Of a stretch of 11,460 nucleotides of DNA, positions 1 to 7,353 are shown piece by piece; within the stretch, counting starts at the first letter, position 1, and every line of letters begins with the position of its first letter. The translations under genes and the position numbers were made by a program. The notes under the pieces were generated by a model. It was not told where the DNA came from, made no database searches, and saw nothing but the letters and a program-made list of their open reading frames with translations. This DNA comes from Bacteroidota bacterium (GTDB taxonomy: Bacteria > Bacteroidota > Bacteroidia > B-17B0 > Aurantibacillaceae), in the NCBI GenBank assembly GCA_023433205.1, contig JAEZDS010000185.1, positions 1-11,460 of the forward strand. Direction: 5' to 3'.

Positions 1-509
1 GGGTTCACGGAGATTACATGGGCATGTTAGCTACGGTAATAAACAGCATGGCAATACAAAGTGCCCTTGAAGGAATGGGAGTACAGACCAGGTTACAGAG
101 CGCCATCAACATGGAGCAGATCTGCGAACCTTATATCAGAAGAAAAGCGGTAAGGCATCTCGAGAAAGGAAGGGTGGTGATTTTTGGTGGAGGCACCGGC
201 AACCCCTATTTTACTACTGATACAGCGGCAACACTTAGAGCTATTGAAATTGAAGCCAATGTAATTTTGAAAGGAACAAGGGTTGACGGCATTTACAGCG
301 CTGATCCTGAAAAAGACCCCTCAGCAACCAGGTTTGAAACCATTAAATTTGAAGAGGTATATGAAAAAAACCTCGAAGTAATGGACATGACCGCCTTTAC
401 CCTGTGCAAGGAGAACAAACTTCCCATCATTGTTTTTGATATGAACAAAAAGAACAATTTGCTCAACCTGGTGCAGGGCGCACAAATAGGGACTTTGGTG
501 GAAGTTTAG
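1..509 (+). CDS. pyrH: UMP kinase PyrH, C-terminal part (5' end outside window)
   Basis: UMP kinase phosphorylates UMP to UDP with ATP, an essential cytoplasmic step in pyrimidine nucleotide synthesis; bacterial enzymes are hexamers of the amino-acid kinase fold. The reading frame is open from base 3 (V-H-G-D-Y-M-G-M-L), so the ATG at 18 is internal and the gene is cut by the window edge. About 168 residues are visible out of a usual ~235. Seen in order: the GDYMGMLATVIN segment, the GTGNPYFTTDTAA nucleotide/UMP-binding loop, the IEIEANVILKGTRVDGIYSADP stretch around the ATP site (given here only as a landmark), and MDMTAFTLCKENKLPIIVFD near the C-terminus. All match E. coli PyrH in order and spacing. 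It stops at TAG 507-509 and is followed by a strong terminator, so it ends its transcript. frr, often next to pyrH in bacteria, does not follow it here. Confidence 0.96.
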   Translation, partial: VHGDYMGMLATVINSMAIQSALEGMGVQTRLQSAINMEQICEPYIRRKAVRHLEKGRVVIFGGGTGNPYFTTDTAATLRAIEIEANVILKGTRVDGIYSADPEKDPSATRFETIKFEEVYEKNLEVMDMTAFTLCKENKLPIIVFDMNKKNNLLNLVQGAQIGTLVEV

Positions 510-592
510 GCAGTATCCTGTTTTCTGTTTTCTACCAGTTACGACCAAATCCAGGATTTTAAAGACGAATCGTTCTTTCCCAAACATTAAAT

Positions 593-619
593 AAAAGGGG
601 TCAGAGATGACCCCTTTTT
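593..619 (+). terminator. Rho-independent terminator after pyrH
   Basis: A perfect 11-base inverted repeat, AAAAGGGGTCA at 593-603 and TGACCCCTTTT at 608-618, encloses a GAGA (GNRA-type) tetraloop at 604-607. The stem runs into a run of five T (615-619). The A-rich left arm mirrors the T run, so it could also act on transcripts from the other strand. It lies 84 bases past the pyrH stop with no gene between. Confidence 0.88.
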
Positions 620-1305
620 AATCAGAGCAATATTTTTACTAACATTCCCTGAGAATTTTCTGCTGCTTTTGACACTGCACTTCACAATGTGCAATTCTTG
701 GTGATTTCTAAAGTGAAACCGACCTATTGTCACACCTTGCCGACATTAAAACTCCTTAAACAACTTTTTATAATGGTTTTTCGCAGGGTATAGGCAGCCA
801 CTCTGCCTTTACACTAGTGTTTGCACAAAATTATTGCAGCTACCGGTTATGGTTCATTTTTCCCCTGGTCAGTTCCTGGTCTTTACAGTGGAGCAGGCGG
901 TGAATACAAAAAGCTACTTGACATTTACAGTTACTCAATTTTACTCCTTACCAGTATTGCGGGAAGCTTCTTACCTCCTAGCGCCAGCTCTGGAGGATGT
1001 CAGAATAGTGTACTAAAACCGCTGTGCGGGGAAAAGTTTTTTGTTGCTGAATGAATTCAGCCAAGTCAGCCTTTGGCCAGATTACTGTCACAAGTGAGGT
1101 AATTTTACTATAACGATTTACAACGTGCAAAGGCAACATATTTCAGAGAGCCTTCCGTCCGCAGCATGTACAAGTGGCAACCTCTAAATCAATTGATGGC
1201 GTTATGAGAGGGAGACACCTATCGCCGCAACCTGGCGTTAATCAGAAAGCAAATCTTTTAGATAACCAACAACAGAAAATGCAAGAAAGCGCTATTCAAT
1301 AGCAT
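620..1305. other. Long gene-poor stretch with a probable gene relic
   Basis: About 690 bases separate the pyrH terminator from the stop codon of the next gene. The open frames here are short, start on poor codons and overlap one another. Only the piece at about 821-966 reads like protein (listed separately). A 6-base-pair hairpin with a TGAA loop lies at 1046-1061 but has no T run. Nothing recognisable was seen in 1062-1290. A 13-base palindrome (1291-1303) sits just past the end of the minus-strand gene that stops at 1306. Confidence 0.5.
821..966 (+). pseudogene. Relic of an ABC-2 type transporter permease (C-terminal piece)
   Basis: The frame from about 830 to 964 reads as GYGSFFPWSVPGLYSGAGG followed by EYKKLLDIYSYSILLLTSIAG. 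From memory of the family, the FPWS(I/V)P motif, a short Gly-rich loop, and a hydrophobic SY-x-I-LLLTS-x-x-G helix occur in that order near the C-terminus of ABC-2 membrane permeases (bacitracin/lantibiotic-type exporters) in Bacteroidota. Upstream, the frame is stopped by TAG at 815-817 and again at 791-793. Downstream, the resemblance ends at about 964, and the frame runs on as unrelated sequence to 1054. Only about 45 of the ~250 expected residues survive, with no start codon context, ribosome binding site or partner ATPase gene. It is therefore called a decayed fragment. The family call rests on motif recall and has not been checked by a search. Confidence 0.42.
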
Positions 1306-1497
1306 TCACCGCCCTTCAGGTTTTAACAGTTCCATCCACATAATATTTTTCTTATCAGCAGAAATTTCACCGCCTTTATCCATGACGAATTTGTTTCTTC
1401 TCTTATCCAGATGCCCCAGATGCACATCATCACCATCTCGGATCAGAATCTGCTCCATATCAGGTGGGGGAAGTTCACTTACCTTTAGCCATTTCAT
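1306..1497 (-). CDS. Small DUF551-like protein
   Basis: A 63-residue protein is predicted from the ATG at 1497-1495. It begins MKWLKVSELPPPDMEQILIR and ends with NIMWMELLKPEGR. The layout (Trp and a Pro-rich L-P-P turn at the start, an I-L-I-x-D-G-D-x-V-x-x-G strand, and W-M-x-L-x-x-P at the end) resembles the DUF551 family. That family is small, of unknown function, and frequent in phages and accessory regions. The frame stays open upstream to a possible start at 1611, but those 38 extra residues look unlike the family, so the internal ATG is preferred. No convincing ribosome binding site is seen, which is usual in this phylum. It stands alone, opposite in strand to both neighbours. It could also be a chance frame, but the family-like beginning and end in the right order argue for a real gene. 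Confidence 0.55.
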   Translation of the reverse strand: MKWLKVSELPPPDMEQILIRDGDDVHLGHLDKRRNKFVMDKGGEISADKKNIMWMELLKPEGR

Positions 1498-1640
1498 CTT
1501 ACAGGAATATACGGAAATGATACTGTTGGGTTTCCTTAACTTATGGATCAAATTGACGCTTCTGTCCAAAAAATTTATCCACCAGCAAACAATTTTCACA
1601 AAAAATGGCATAACTAGCTGGGAAAAACATCATTGACTCA

Positions 1641-1672
1641 ATTGGAGGAGCGGGACAAAAAAACTACTTTTC
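1641..1672 (+). promoter_or_regulatory. Candidate promoter for the lipoprotein gene
   Basis: ATTG at 1641-1644 and TACTTTTC at 1665-1672 are 20 bases apart. They approximate the Bacteroidota TTTG / TAnnTTTG promoter; the last base of the -7 box differs. Transcription would start near 1679, inside the longer open frame, which agrees with translation from the ATG at 1738. Confidence 0.28.
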
Positions 1673-1737
1673 AATCCGTTATTGGTCACACAATTCCTGC
1701 CCCAGCCGCAAAGGCAATACTATTGCCCACTCACACT

Positions 1738-2256
1738 ATGAAAAAACAAATAACATTCCTTTCCGCGCTTTGCTATCTCCTTTGCAATGGTGCATGTGAA
1801 CCTGATAACAACCATCAGGCCACAGACAATGACATACATTCTGCACCAGCTTTTCTAACAGTCGCCGAGCACAGCTTCCGGCAAGCAAAACTTTATCCCA
1901 TCGACCCATTCATTGTGCCTGATTCTGTAAAGACACCGCTTCTTATAGCCGCGTATGACGAACACATACCACAACATGGACGCACAGTTCTTATTTACAC
2001 TGACTCAGCGATGACAGATGCAATAAAAATTAGCTATACGGATGCTTCGGTCGTTAAAACGGAATCTCTGCTTAAGATCCGGCCGAACGAATTCAAATCG
2101 AAATTCAGCTCTGAAACGTACATGGTCACAGCCGACAAAGTTTACTGGGGAAATAGCATTGGTGCCACAAGCACCTCTTACGAATATATCCGCATGGATA
2201 ATAAATGGAATCAATCTGTCAATACTGAAGACCCAGACTCCGTCCCCAACAGGTAA
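1738..2256 (+). CDS. Putative lipoprotein of unknown function
   Basis: A 172-residue protein is predicted from the ATG at 1738. It opens with MKKQ, a hydrophobic run (ITFLSALCYLLCNGA) and Cys19, followed by an acidic, Asn/Asp-rich tether (CEPDNNHQATDND). This is the layout of a signal-peptidase-II lipoprotein; the N-G-A-C box is acceptable though not ideal. The mature part has strand-like stretches (TPLLIAAYDE, GRTVLIYTD, ETYMVTADKVYWG) and no motif I recognise. The frame can be extended to a TTG at 1633, but that would put 35 polar residues before the signal peptide, so the later ATG is chosen. Lipoproteins of this kind go to the inner or outer membrane. It lies between a small minus-strand gene and the convergent dnaG and does not appear to be in an operon. 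Confidence 0.7.
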   Translation: MKKQITFLSALCYLLCNGACEPDNNHQATDNDIHSAPAFLTVAEHSFRQAKLYPIDPFIVPDSVKTPLLIAAYDEHIPQHGRTVLIYTDSAMTDAIKISYTDASVVKTESLLKIRPNEFKSKFSSETYMVTADKVYWGNSIGATSTSYEYIRMDNKWNQSVNTEDPDSVPNR

Positions 2257-2382
2257 CAGCTCACACAAAGTTTTGCCTCAGTCTTAAATCATCGCAGGGA
2301 AGCAACGGTATGCATCTGTCAGATACCAGTACAACAGCCGGCAGTACTGCAATACAGATCTGCTCAGCTTCTGCAGACCCTT

Positions 2383-4368
2383 TTACCTTATCACTATCCT
2401 CCCCAGTAATCTGCTTACCCTGGCAATCAATTTATTGAACCGGTCAACCTCTTTCAAAACTGTCATCTCATCTTCATCGCCAGGCTCCTTCAGCACCTCT
2501 ATCTTCTCCTTTTTATAAGCCAGTAAAATTCTAGCTTTAAGGCTGAACAAGGTGCGTTCTGCAGTTCTTTTGGCTTCCGTGATCTCTTTTGGCACCTGTA
2601 TCCCGAACTTCTTCTCCCAGCCTTCGCTCAACTGATGGGTTTCAACTGCTTCGTTGATCGCAAAACCACTTATCGCCGGATTCTCGTGGCTGGTAAAGTG
2701 CTGCAGAGTCGGAAGTCGGTGGTTCGACAATTCATGAATGTATTCGTCAAGAACTGCCTGGTGTATAGGGTTTTCAAAAACTATCTCATCACGCCACAAT
2801 TCCATCAGGATAAATTCAGCAAGGGTGATCTCTATCTCATGCTTGTTGCTGTCATCATCTTCCGCATCGGTAACAACAATAAGATTGCCGAACTTAAGCA
2901 GTAGTTTCAGCAGATCTCTCTCTTCTACTTCAAACCTGAAGCCTGTTTCCTGTTCTTCCTCTTTTGACTGCTCCTCTTCAGGCATCTGCTCCGGCGGAAG
3001 TTCTGGCGAACTCACCTGAAAATTTCCTTTACCGGCGGCCTTGCGACGCAACTTATTTACTTCAACCTGTAAAACCTGTTCCTCCATTTCCATATTAGAG
3101 GCGCAGGTCTTGATATAAACGCTTCGAATAATATTATCAGGTATCAGCGCTATGTTCTCAACCAGGTCTCTCACCACTGCTGCCTTCTTAATAGGATCGT
3201 TCTTTGATTCCTCCTTAAGCTGTTTTGATTTATAGTCAAGGAAGTCAACAGTATTCTCTGCCAGATAATTCTGAAATTCCTCCTCCCCCACTTTCCGTGC
3301 ATACGAGTCAGGATCATCATTATCAGGAAACTGTAACAGCCGCACATTCATACCTTCTTCCAGCAGCAAAGGAATTGCCCTGTTGCTTGCCTTCTGACCA
3401 GCAGCGTCACCATCAAACAACACCACGATATTTTTTGTAAAACGGTGAATAGACTTGATCTGCTCAACAGTGAGAGAAGTTCCGCTTGATGCAACCACAT
3501 TGTTTATCCCAGACTGGTGCATCGCAATAACATCCATGTAACCTTCAACCAGAAAACAACTGTCCTTATCCTGTATGGCTTTTTTACCAAGCCACAGACC
3601 GTAAAGAATGCGGCTTTTGTTATATATGTCAGTCTCCGGACTATTGATATACTTAGCAGTTTTTTTATCCTTGCTTAGCGTTCTTCCACCAAATGCAACA
3701 ACCCTTCCGCCATCATCGTGAATTGGAAACATCACACGGCCTGCATACCTGTCAAAAATATCGTTCTCTGTTATTTCCGTTCCCTCAACATGGCGGTTGC
3801 TTACGATACTCATTCCGGTTTTTACAAGATATTTGGGCCGGTAACCCGCTTTAACTGCGGCAACGCTGAATGCATTTCTGTTCTCGGGACTATAACCTAA
3901 CTGAAACCTTCCAATTATCTCATCTTTCAGCCCACGTTCTTTAAAATAACCCAAGCCAATCGAGCGACCCTCATCGGTCTCTGCCATCTGCGCTGAAAAA
4001 TACCGCTGAGCGTACTGCATCACAATCAGCATACTTTCCCTTTCGGTTTGTTGCTCGCGTTCTTCGGGTGTAAGTTCTTTTTCTATCACCTCAATACCAT
4101 ATTTTCGCGCCAGCCACTTTAATGCCTCAGGATAGCTCAGCTGCAGATGCTGCATCACAAAATTCACGGTATTCCCCGCTTTGCCGCAGCCAAAACATTT
4201 AAATATTCCTTTAACGGGTGATACGGTAAATGAGGGAGTTTTTTCCCCATGAAAAGGACAGAGTCCAAGCAGATTCGCGCCGCGTTTTTTCAGGGTCACA
4301 AATTCTCCCACCACATCTTCTACATGCGCGGCTTCAATGATCTTATCTACTGTGGGGCGGGGGATCAA
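2383..4368 (-). CDS. dnaG: DNA primase DnaG
   Basis: DNA primase makes the RNA primers for lagging-strand synthesis and works with the replicative helicase DnaB. The 661-residue protein has the three standard parts. The N-terminal zinc-binding domain carries C37, H40, C58 and C61 (CPFHGEKTPSF, FKCFGCGKAGN). The catalytic core is about 110-370, with RVMFPIHDDGGRVVAFGGR at 211-229 and the TOPRIM residues E275 (LVEGYMDV) and D319/D321 (LFDGDAAG). The C-terminal helicase-binding region follows an acidic Pro/Glu linker at about 455-475. The start is TTG at 4368-4366: the protein then begins with the family-typical MIPRPTVDKI, and no in-frame ATG is close. A perfect -7 box lies 17 bases upstream. 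The gene is divergent from the copper monooxygenase gene and is not in the rpsU-dnaG-rpoD arrangement of Proteobacteria. All key residues are present, so it should be functional. Confidence 0.98.
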   Translation of the reverse strand: MIPRPTVDKIIEAAHVEDVVGEFVTLKKRGANLLGLCPFHGEKTPSFTVSPVKGIFKCFGCGKAGNTVNFVMQHLQLSYPEALKWLARKYGIEVIEKELTPEEREQQTERESMLIVMQYAQRYFSAQMAETDEGRSIGLGYFKERGLKDEIIGRFQLGYSPENRNAFSVAAVKAGYRPKYLVKTGMSIVSNRHVEGTEITENDIFDRYAGRVMFPIHDDGGRVVAFGGRTLSKDKKTAKYINSPETDIYNKSRILYGLWLGKKAIQDKDSCFLVEGYMDVIAMHQSGINNVVASSGTSLTVEQIKSIHRFTKNIVVLFDGDAAGQKASNRAIPLLLEEGMNVRLLQFPDNDDPDSYARKVGEEEFQNYLAENTVDFLDYKSKQLKEESKNDPIKKAAVVRDLVENIALIPDNIIRSVYIKTCASNMEMEEQVLQVEVNKLRRKAAGKGNFQVSSPELPPEQMPEEEQSKEEEQETGFRFEVEERDLLKLLLKFGNLIVVTDAEDDDSNKHEIEITLAEFILMELWRDEIVFENPIHQAVLDEYIHELSNHRLPTLQHFTSHENPAISGFAINEAVETHQLSEGWEKKFGIQVPKEITEAKRTAERTLFSLKARILLAYKKEKIEVLKEPGDEDEMTVLKEVDRFNKLIARVSRLLGRIVIR

Positions 4369-4385
4369 AACTCAGACTAAAAGTT

Positions 4386-4393
4386 CAAAGATA
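4386..4393 (-). promoter_or_regulatory. -7 promoter box for dnaG
   Basis: The minus strand reads TATCTTTG, an exact match to the Bacteroidota TAnnTTTG box, 17 bases before the TTG start of dnaG. No clear -33 TTTG was found at the usual distance. The short leader it implies fits the TTG start. Confidence 0.5.
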
Positions 4394-4529
4394 CCTATTT
4401 AGCGGCTGCCTAAAAAGTGATGATAACCTGCGGTACAGTACTGATTTTCCGCTTTTCCCGCTCATGCACAAGGCCAGACACAGAAGCCAGCAGGAGGCAT
4501 CCCAAAAAAATGGATCAATTCAGAATCAT

Positions 4530-4537
4530 TATATTTG
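4530..4537 (+). promoter_or_regulatory. -7 promoter box for the copper monooxygenase gene
   Basis: TATATTTG matches TAnnTTTG exactly and lies 23 bases before the ATG at 4561. It falls inside the longer frame that opens at 4417, so a transcript from here could only use the 4561 start. The -33 element is not evident. Confidence 0.5.
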
Positions 4538-4560
4538 AAAGACCTGCCAATTATCCTCCC

Positions 4561-6120
4561 ATGAGAAAGTTCCTTGTATTTGTATTCCCTGTTTTCTGTG
4601 CACAGCTTACATTTGCACAGATCTTTTATAAAGATGTGGCCCCGGTCTTTTACAGTCGCTGCACCAGCTGCCACAATACCGATGCGCACCACATGCCCTT
4701 TATGAATTACGCACAAACAGCGCCTATGGCTCCAATGATCCAGGGAGCACTTATCACCAATAAAATGCCACCCTGGAGTGCCGACACCTCCTACACGCGT
4801 TTTCAGCACGAAAGGATCATCACCTCCTCAGAAAAACAAAAAATACTGGACTGGATCTCTGGAGGTGCATTAAAAGGTGATACCTCGCTTGCCCCATTAC
4901 CACCGGCGTACAATCAACAATACCAGCTTTCGGGGGAAGCCGACCTTACATTAAGCATCGGAAACTTTACAAGCTCCTCCTCATTCTCAGATAAGTATTA
5001 CTGCTTCTCTGTTCCTTCAGGACTCACTGAAGACCGCATCATCAGGGCATTTGAAGTGGTACCCGGCAATAAAGCTATGGTGCACCACGCGGTTATAACA
5101 GCCGACACAACAGGAACATACACCAGCGACCTTTCCGGCGCATGTTATAATATACCCGGAAATCTTGGCATCGGGAACTATGCCCCTGGCACCAGGGCAA
5201 CGGTGTTTCCCTCACAGGAACCGCTAAAAACAGGCATCTACCTGAAAGCCGGATCAAAGATCATCATTCAGCTCCATTATCCTGCCGGCACTGCCGGACA
5301 AGTGGATAGCACCAGAATAAGGCTGTTTTTTTATCCAAAGAACACTGTCAACGTACGAAGGATCTATTCTCACACCCCTCTGCAAAACTGGCAAATGGTA
5401 ATTCCCGCCAACAGCGTGGTTCCTTATACCGCTTCCAGCGATGTAAATACCTCAATCTCGGCCTACGCAGTGATGCCCCACTCCCACCTGCTATGCACCA
5501 GCATTTTAATGTATGCCGTAAACCCTGGCATCGACACCATACCGCTGATACGCATCAATAAATGGGATTTTAAATGGCAGGACTATTATTTTTTCAGAAA
5601 GCTGGTAAAGATTCCGGCTGGTTATAAACTTTTTGCCCGACACGTTTACGACAACACCACGAATAATCCCAACAACCCCAGTTCACCGCCTAAACAAGTG
5701 TTCGCTGGACCTGATACAGATGATGAAATGTTATTCGACGGTATGCTCTTTATGATCTACCAATCAGGCGATGAATCCATTGACCTTGAATCCATCATCA
5801 GGAACGACCCGATCTTAAATCTCAAAAATGATGGCCGAAAAAATAACGAAGTGCATTGCAGCGCTTTTCCCAATCCCTCTGCCCATGGCCTGAACCTGAA
5901 TTACACTTTAACTGAACCATCGCCGGTACACATCGAAATTTATGATCTGTATGGAAAAAGAGTCCTGAGCGAAAATATCGGTCCGCAATTACCAGGAACA
6001 CATCTCTGGCAAAATAGCTTAAGCAGCGCCGGGGGTAAACATTATGCACCCGGCCTGTACATGATAAGAATTTCCGCACAGAACGCTACTGCACAGCTAA
6101 AATTTATCCATAACCCGTAA
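4561..6120 (+). CDS. Secreted heme c / PHM-like copper type II monooxygenase with T9SS sorting domain
   Basis: The 519-residue precursor has a signal peptide (residues 1-20, ending LTFAQ). A cytochrome c-like stretch follows, with the heme-attachment motif C34-T-S-C-H38 and a likely axial Met69 in NKMPPW. A two-lobed core resembles peptidylglycine/dopamine monooxygenases. The expected copper ligands appear in family order: H175-H176 (VHHAV) and H239 (QLHYP) for the first copper; H307-x-H309 (PHSH) and M390 (DDEM) for the second. A type A sorting domain at about 434-519 (FPNPS, IYDLYGKRV, APGLYMIRI) marks it for the type IX system. Known family members hydroxylate C-H bonds using O2 and two electrons. 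Here the heme may be the electron entry point, which is inference; the substrate is unknown. The start at 4561 gives a clean signal peptide and sits after a -7 box; the frame open from 4417 adds 48 unlikely residues. Confidence 0.88.
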   Translation: MRKFLVFVFPVFCAQLTFAQIFYKDVAPVFYSRCTSCHNTDAHHMPFMNYAQTAPMAPMIQGALITNKMPPWSADTSYTRFQHERIITSSEKQKILDWISGGALKGDTSLAPLPPAYNQQYQLSGEADLTLSIGNFTSSSSFSDKYYCFSVPSGLTEDRIIRAFEVVPGNKAMVHHAVITADTTGTYTSDLSGACYNIPGNLGIGNYAPGTRATVFPSQEPLKTGIYLKAGSKIIIQLHYPAGTAGQVDSTRIRLFFYPKNTVNVRRIYSHTPLQNWQMVIPANSVVPYTASSDVNTSISAYAVMPHSHLLCTSILMYAVNPGIDTIPLIRINKWDFKWQDYYFFRKLVKIPAGYKLFARHVYDNTTNNPNNPSSPPKQVFAGPDTDDEMLFDGMLFMIYQSGDESIDLESIIRNDPILNLKNDGRKNNEVHCSAFPNPSAHGLNLNYTLTEPSPVHIEIYDLYGKRVLSENIGPQLPGTHLWQNSLSSAGGKHYAPGLYMIRISAQNATAQLKFIHNP

Positions 6121-6154
6121 ATTGCATATTTTCCCGCCTGCAGGCTTATTTTTG
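6121..6154 (+). promoter_or_regulatory. Candidate promoter for the SPOR-domain gene
   Basis: ATTG at 6121-6124, directly after the upstream stop codon, and TATTTTTG at 6147-6154 (exact TAnnTTTG) are 22 bases apart, within the range seen in Bacteroidota. Transcription would start near 6161, giving a leader of about 70 bases. This suggests the gene can be expressed apart from the monooxygenase. Confidence 0.45.
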
Positions 6155-6228
6155 GCAACCATAACCTGGATTTTAACGTATCACCAGTCTTATCAATCCC
6201 GGATCACGCAGAAGATAACACACATTTT

Positions 6229-7290
6229 ATGAAAAAAGCACGATCATTTCAACGCTCTTTTAAACTGTTTTATATTCTGACCATTCTTTCCGCCTTGCCT
6301 CTTTGCGCGCAGGTCAGCATCCAGGTTAACCTGCCACGGGTTCTGAAAAGCAACAGCAGTTATGACTTTGAACTCAGGATAAATTCCAACGCAGACAGCA
6401 GCATTATCGGCTATGAAATGGCACTGCCTGCAGGGATGTCTCTTAAACCAAAAACCCGCAATCTTACTTTTATTACGCATAAACAAACTGCAAGACTGTT
6501 TATCCCTGAACTTCGGCAAAATAAAGACACCAGCCTGTTTTTTACACTTGTTAGCGGAGCGCGGGGTACATACCAGATTCAACAAAAGCTCATTAAAAAA
6601 GATGATACCGCCAGTACCGACTATGCTGTGCAGGACTTTGTTGTTAGTGTAATCGATTCAGTGAAAGCAGATTATGTGGGGGGAGGATTTACCCTGCTTA
6701 ATCTCAAACAATCATCAGGTGCCGGCAACAATACGGCACAATTTGCAGGCAACGACACCATGCGCCTTCAGCAGCTCCAGAAGTACTTAGACTCTAAACA
6801 GATCGGCAAAGTGGGATTGAAAGAACTTGACAAGGCATGGGAATATTATGAAGATGCGAACATAGTTCTCGGACAGGCCGAACACATAAGTGATGATGAT
6901 ATGCGTGAGAAAATAATAACATACGCGCTTGCGGCAAGAAAAAAAGCGGAGGCCGACATGGAAACAGCCAACAACATTATTAATGCAAGTAAAGAAATGG
7001 AGATGTCCGCTAAAAGCAGGTCCAGTTCAAAATCCGCTAAATCCGCCGACATGCTGCCGGCTGATGGCACAATTTATACAATTCAGCTGGGTGCTTTCAA
7101 ACATGCGCCAGACGTAAAAACCTTCAGCGGACTCGGCAAAATATATATGGTTCGGGAAGATGGATGGCATAAGGTGTTGCTGGGAAGTTTTCGAACCCGG
7201 GAGGAAGCTGCCGGCAAACTGGACAGCATCAAAAACCGCGGCTATGATGCTATTTTAGCGACCTACAAAAATGGGCAGCGTCAGTATTAA
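6229..7290 (+). CDS. Exported SPOR-domain protein
   Basis: The 353-residue protein carries a signal peptide (1-27, basic start, hydrophobic core, end LPLCA before Q28). A beta-rich region at about 28-145 reads like an immunoglobulin- or cohesin-like sandwich (VSIQVNLPRVLKSNSSYDFE, ALPAGMSLK, TLVSGARGTYQ). A Gly/Asn-rich link precedes a helical stretch at about 176-260 rich in Lys, Glu and Ala, probably a coiled coil. A Ser/Lys linker at 260-274 leads to a C-terminal SPOR domain at about 281-347 (YTIQLGAFKHA, KVLLGSFRTREEAAGKLDSI). SPOR domains bind peptidoglycan glycan strands stripped of stem peptides, as at division septa. An envelope or cell-wall role is therefore likely, but the partner is unknown. 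The ATG at 6229 gives an intact signal peptide. It lies 108 bases past the monooxygenase gene and has its own candidate promoter and terminator. Confidence 0.82.
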   Translation: MKKARSFQRSFKLFYILTILSALPLCAQVSIQVNLPRVLKSNSSYDFELRINSNADSSIIGYEMALPAGMSLKPKTRNLTFITHKQTARLFIPELRQNKDTSLFFTLVSGARGTYQIQQKLIKKDDTASTDYAVQDFVVSVIDSVKADYVGGGFTLLNLKQSSGAGNNTAQFAGNDTMRLQQLQKYLDSKQIGKVGLKELDKAWEYYEDANIVLGQAEHISDDDMREKIITYALAARKKAEADMETANNIINASKEMEMSAKSRSSSKSAKSADMLPADGTIYTIQLGAFKHAPDVKTFSGLGKIYMVREDGWHKVLLGSFRTREEAAGKLDSIKNRGYDAILATYKNGQRQY

Positions 7291-7353
7291 CGAAAGAATC
7301 TGTCAGTTACAAAATCTTTTTCTTTACCCGAAAAACAAGCTGCCCCGCGATCT

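Noticed and set aside
967..1054. Continuation of the permease-like frame as a real small gene
   Set aside because: The family-like sequence stops near 964; the rest is Ser/Pro/Gly-rich with no resemblance, and the frame starts only at a TTG without context.
1046..1061. Hairpin GCTGAA/TTCAGC as a terminator
   Set aside because: No T run follows on either side and no gene ends nearby.
1633..1737. Longer TTG start for the lipoprotein gene
   Set aside because: The extra 35 residues precede a complete lipoprotein signal peptide starting at 1738.
2327..2349. Hairpin CAGTAC/GTACTG between the lipoprotein gene and dnaG as a shared terminator
   Set aside because: Only a 6-base-pair stem with an 11-base loop, and no T run on either strand.
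4417..4560. Longer start for the copper monooxygenase gene
   Set aside because: It would place 48 polar, Arg-rich residues before a clear signal peptide and would overlap the -7 box at 4530-4537.
4462..4809. Minus-strand open frame over the start of the monooxygenase gene
   Set aside because: It covers the signal peptide and heme motif of the real gene and has no protein-like features of its own.
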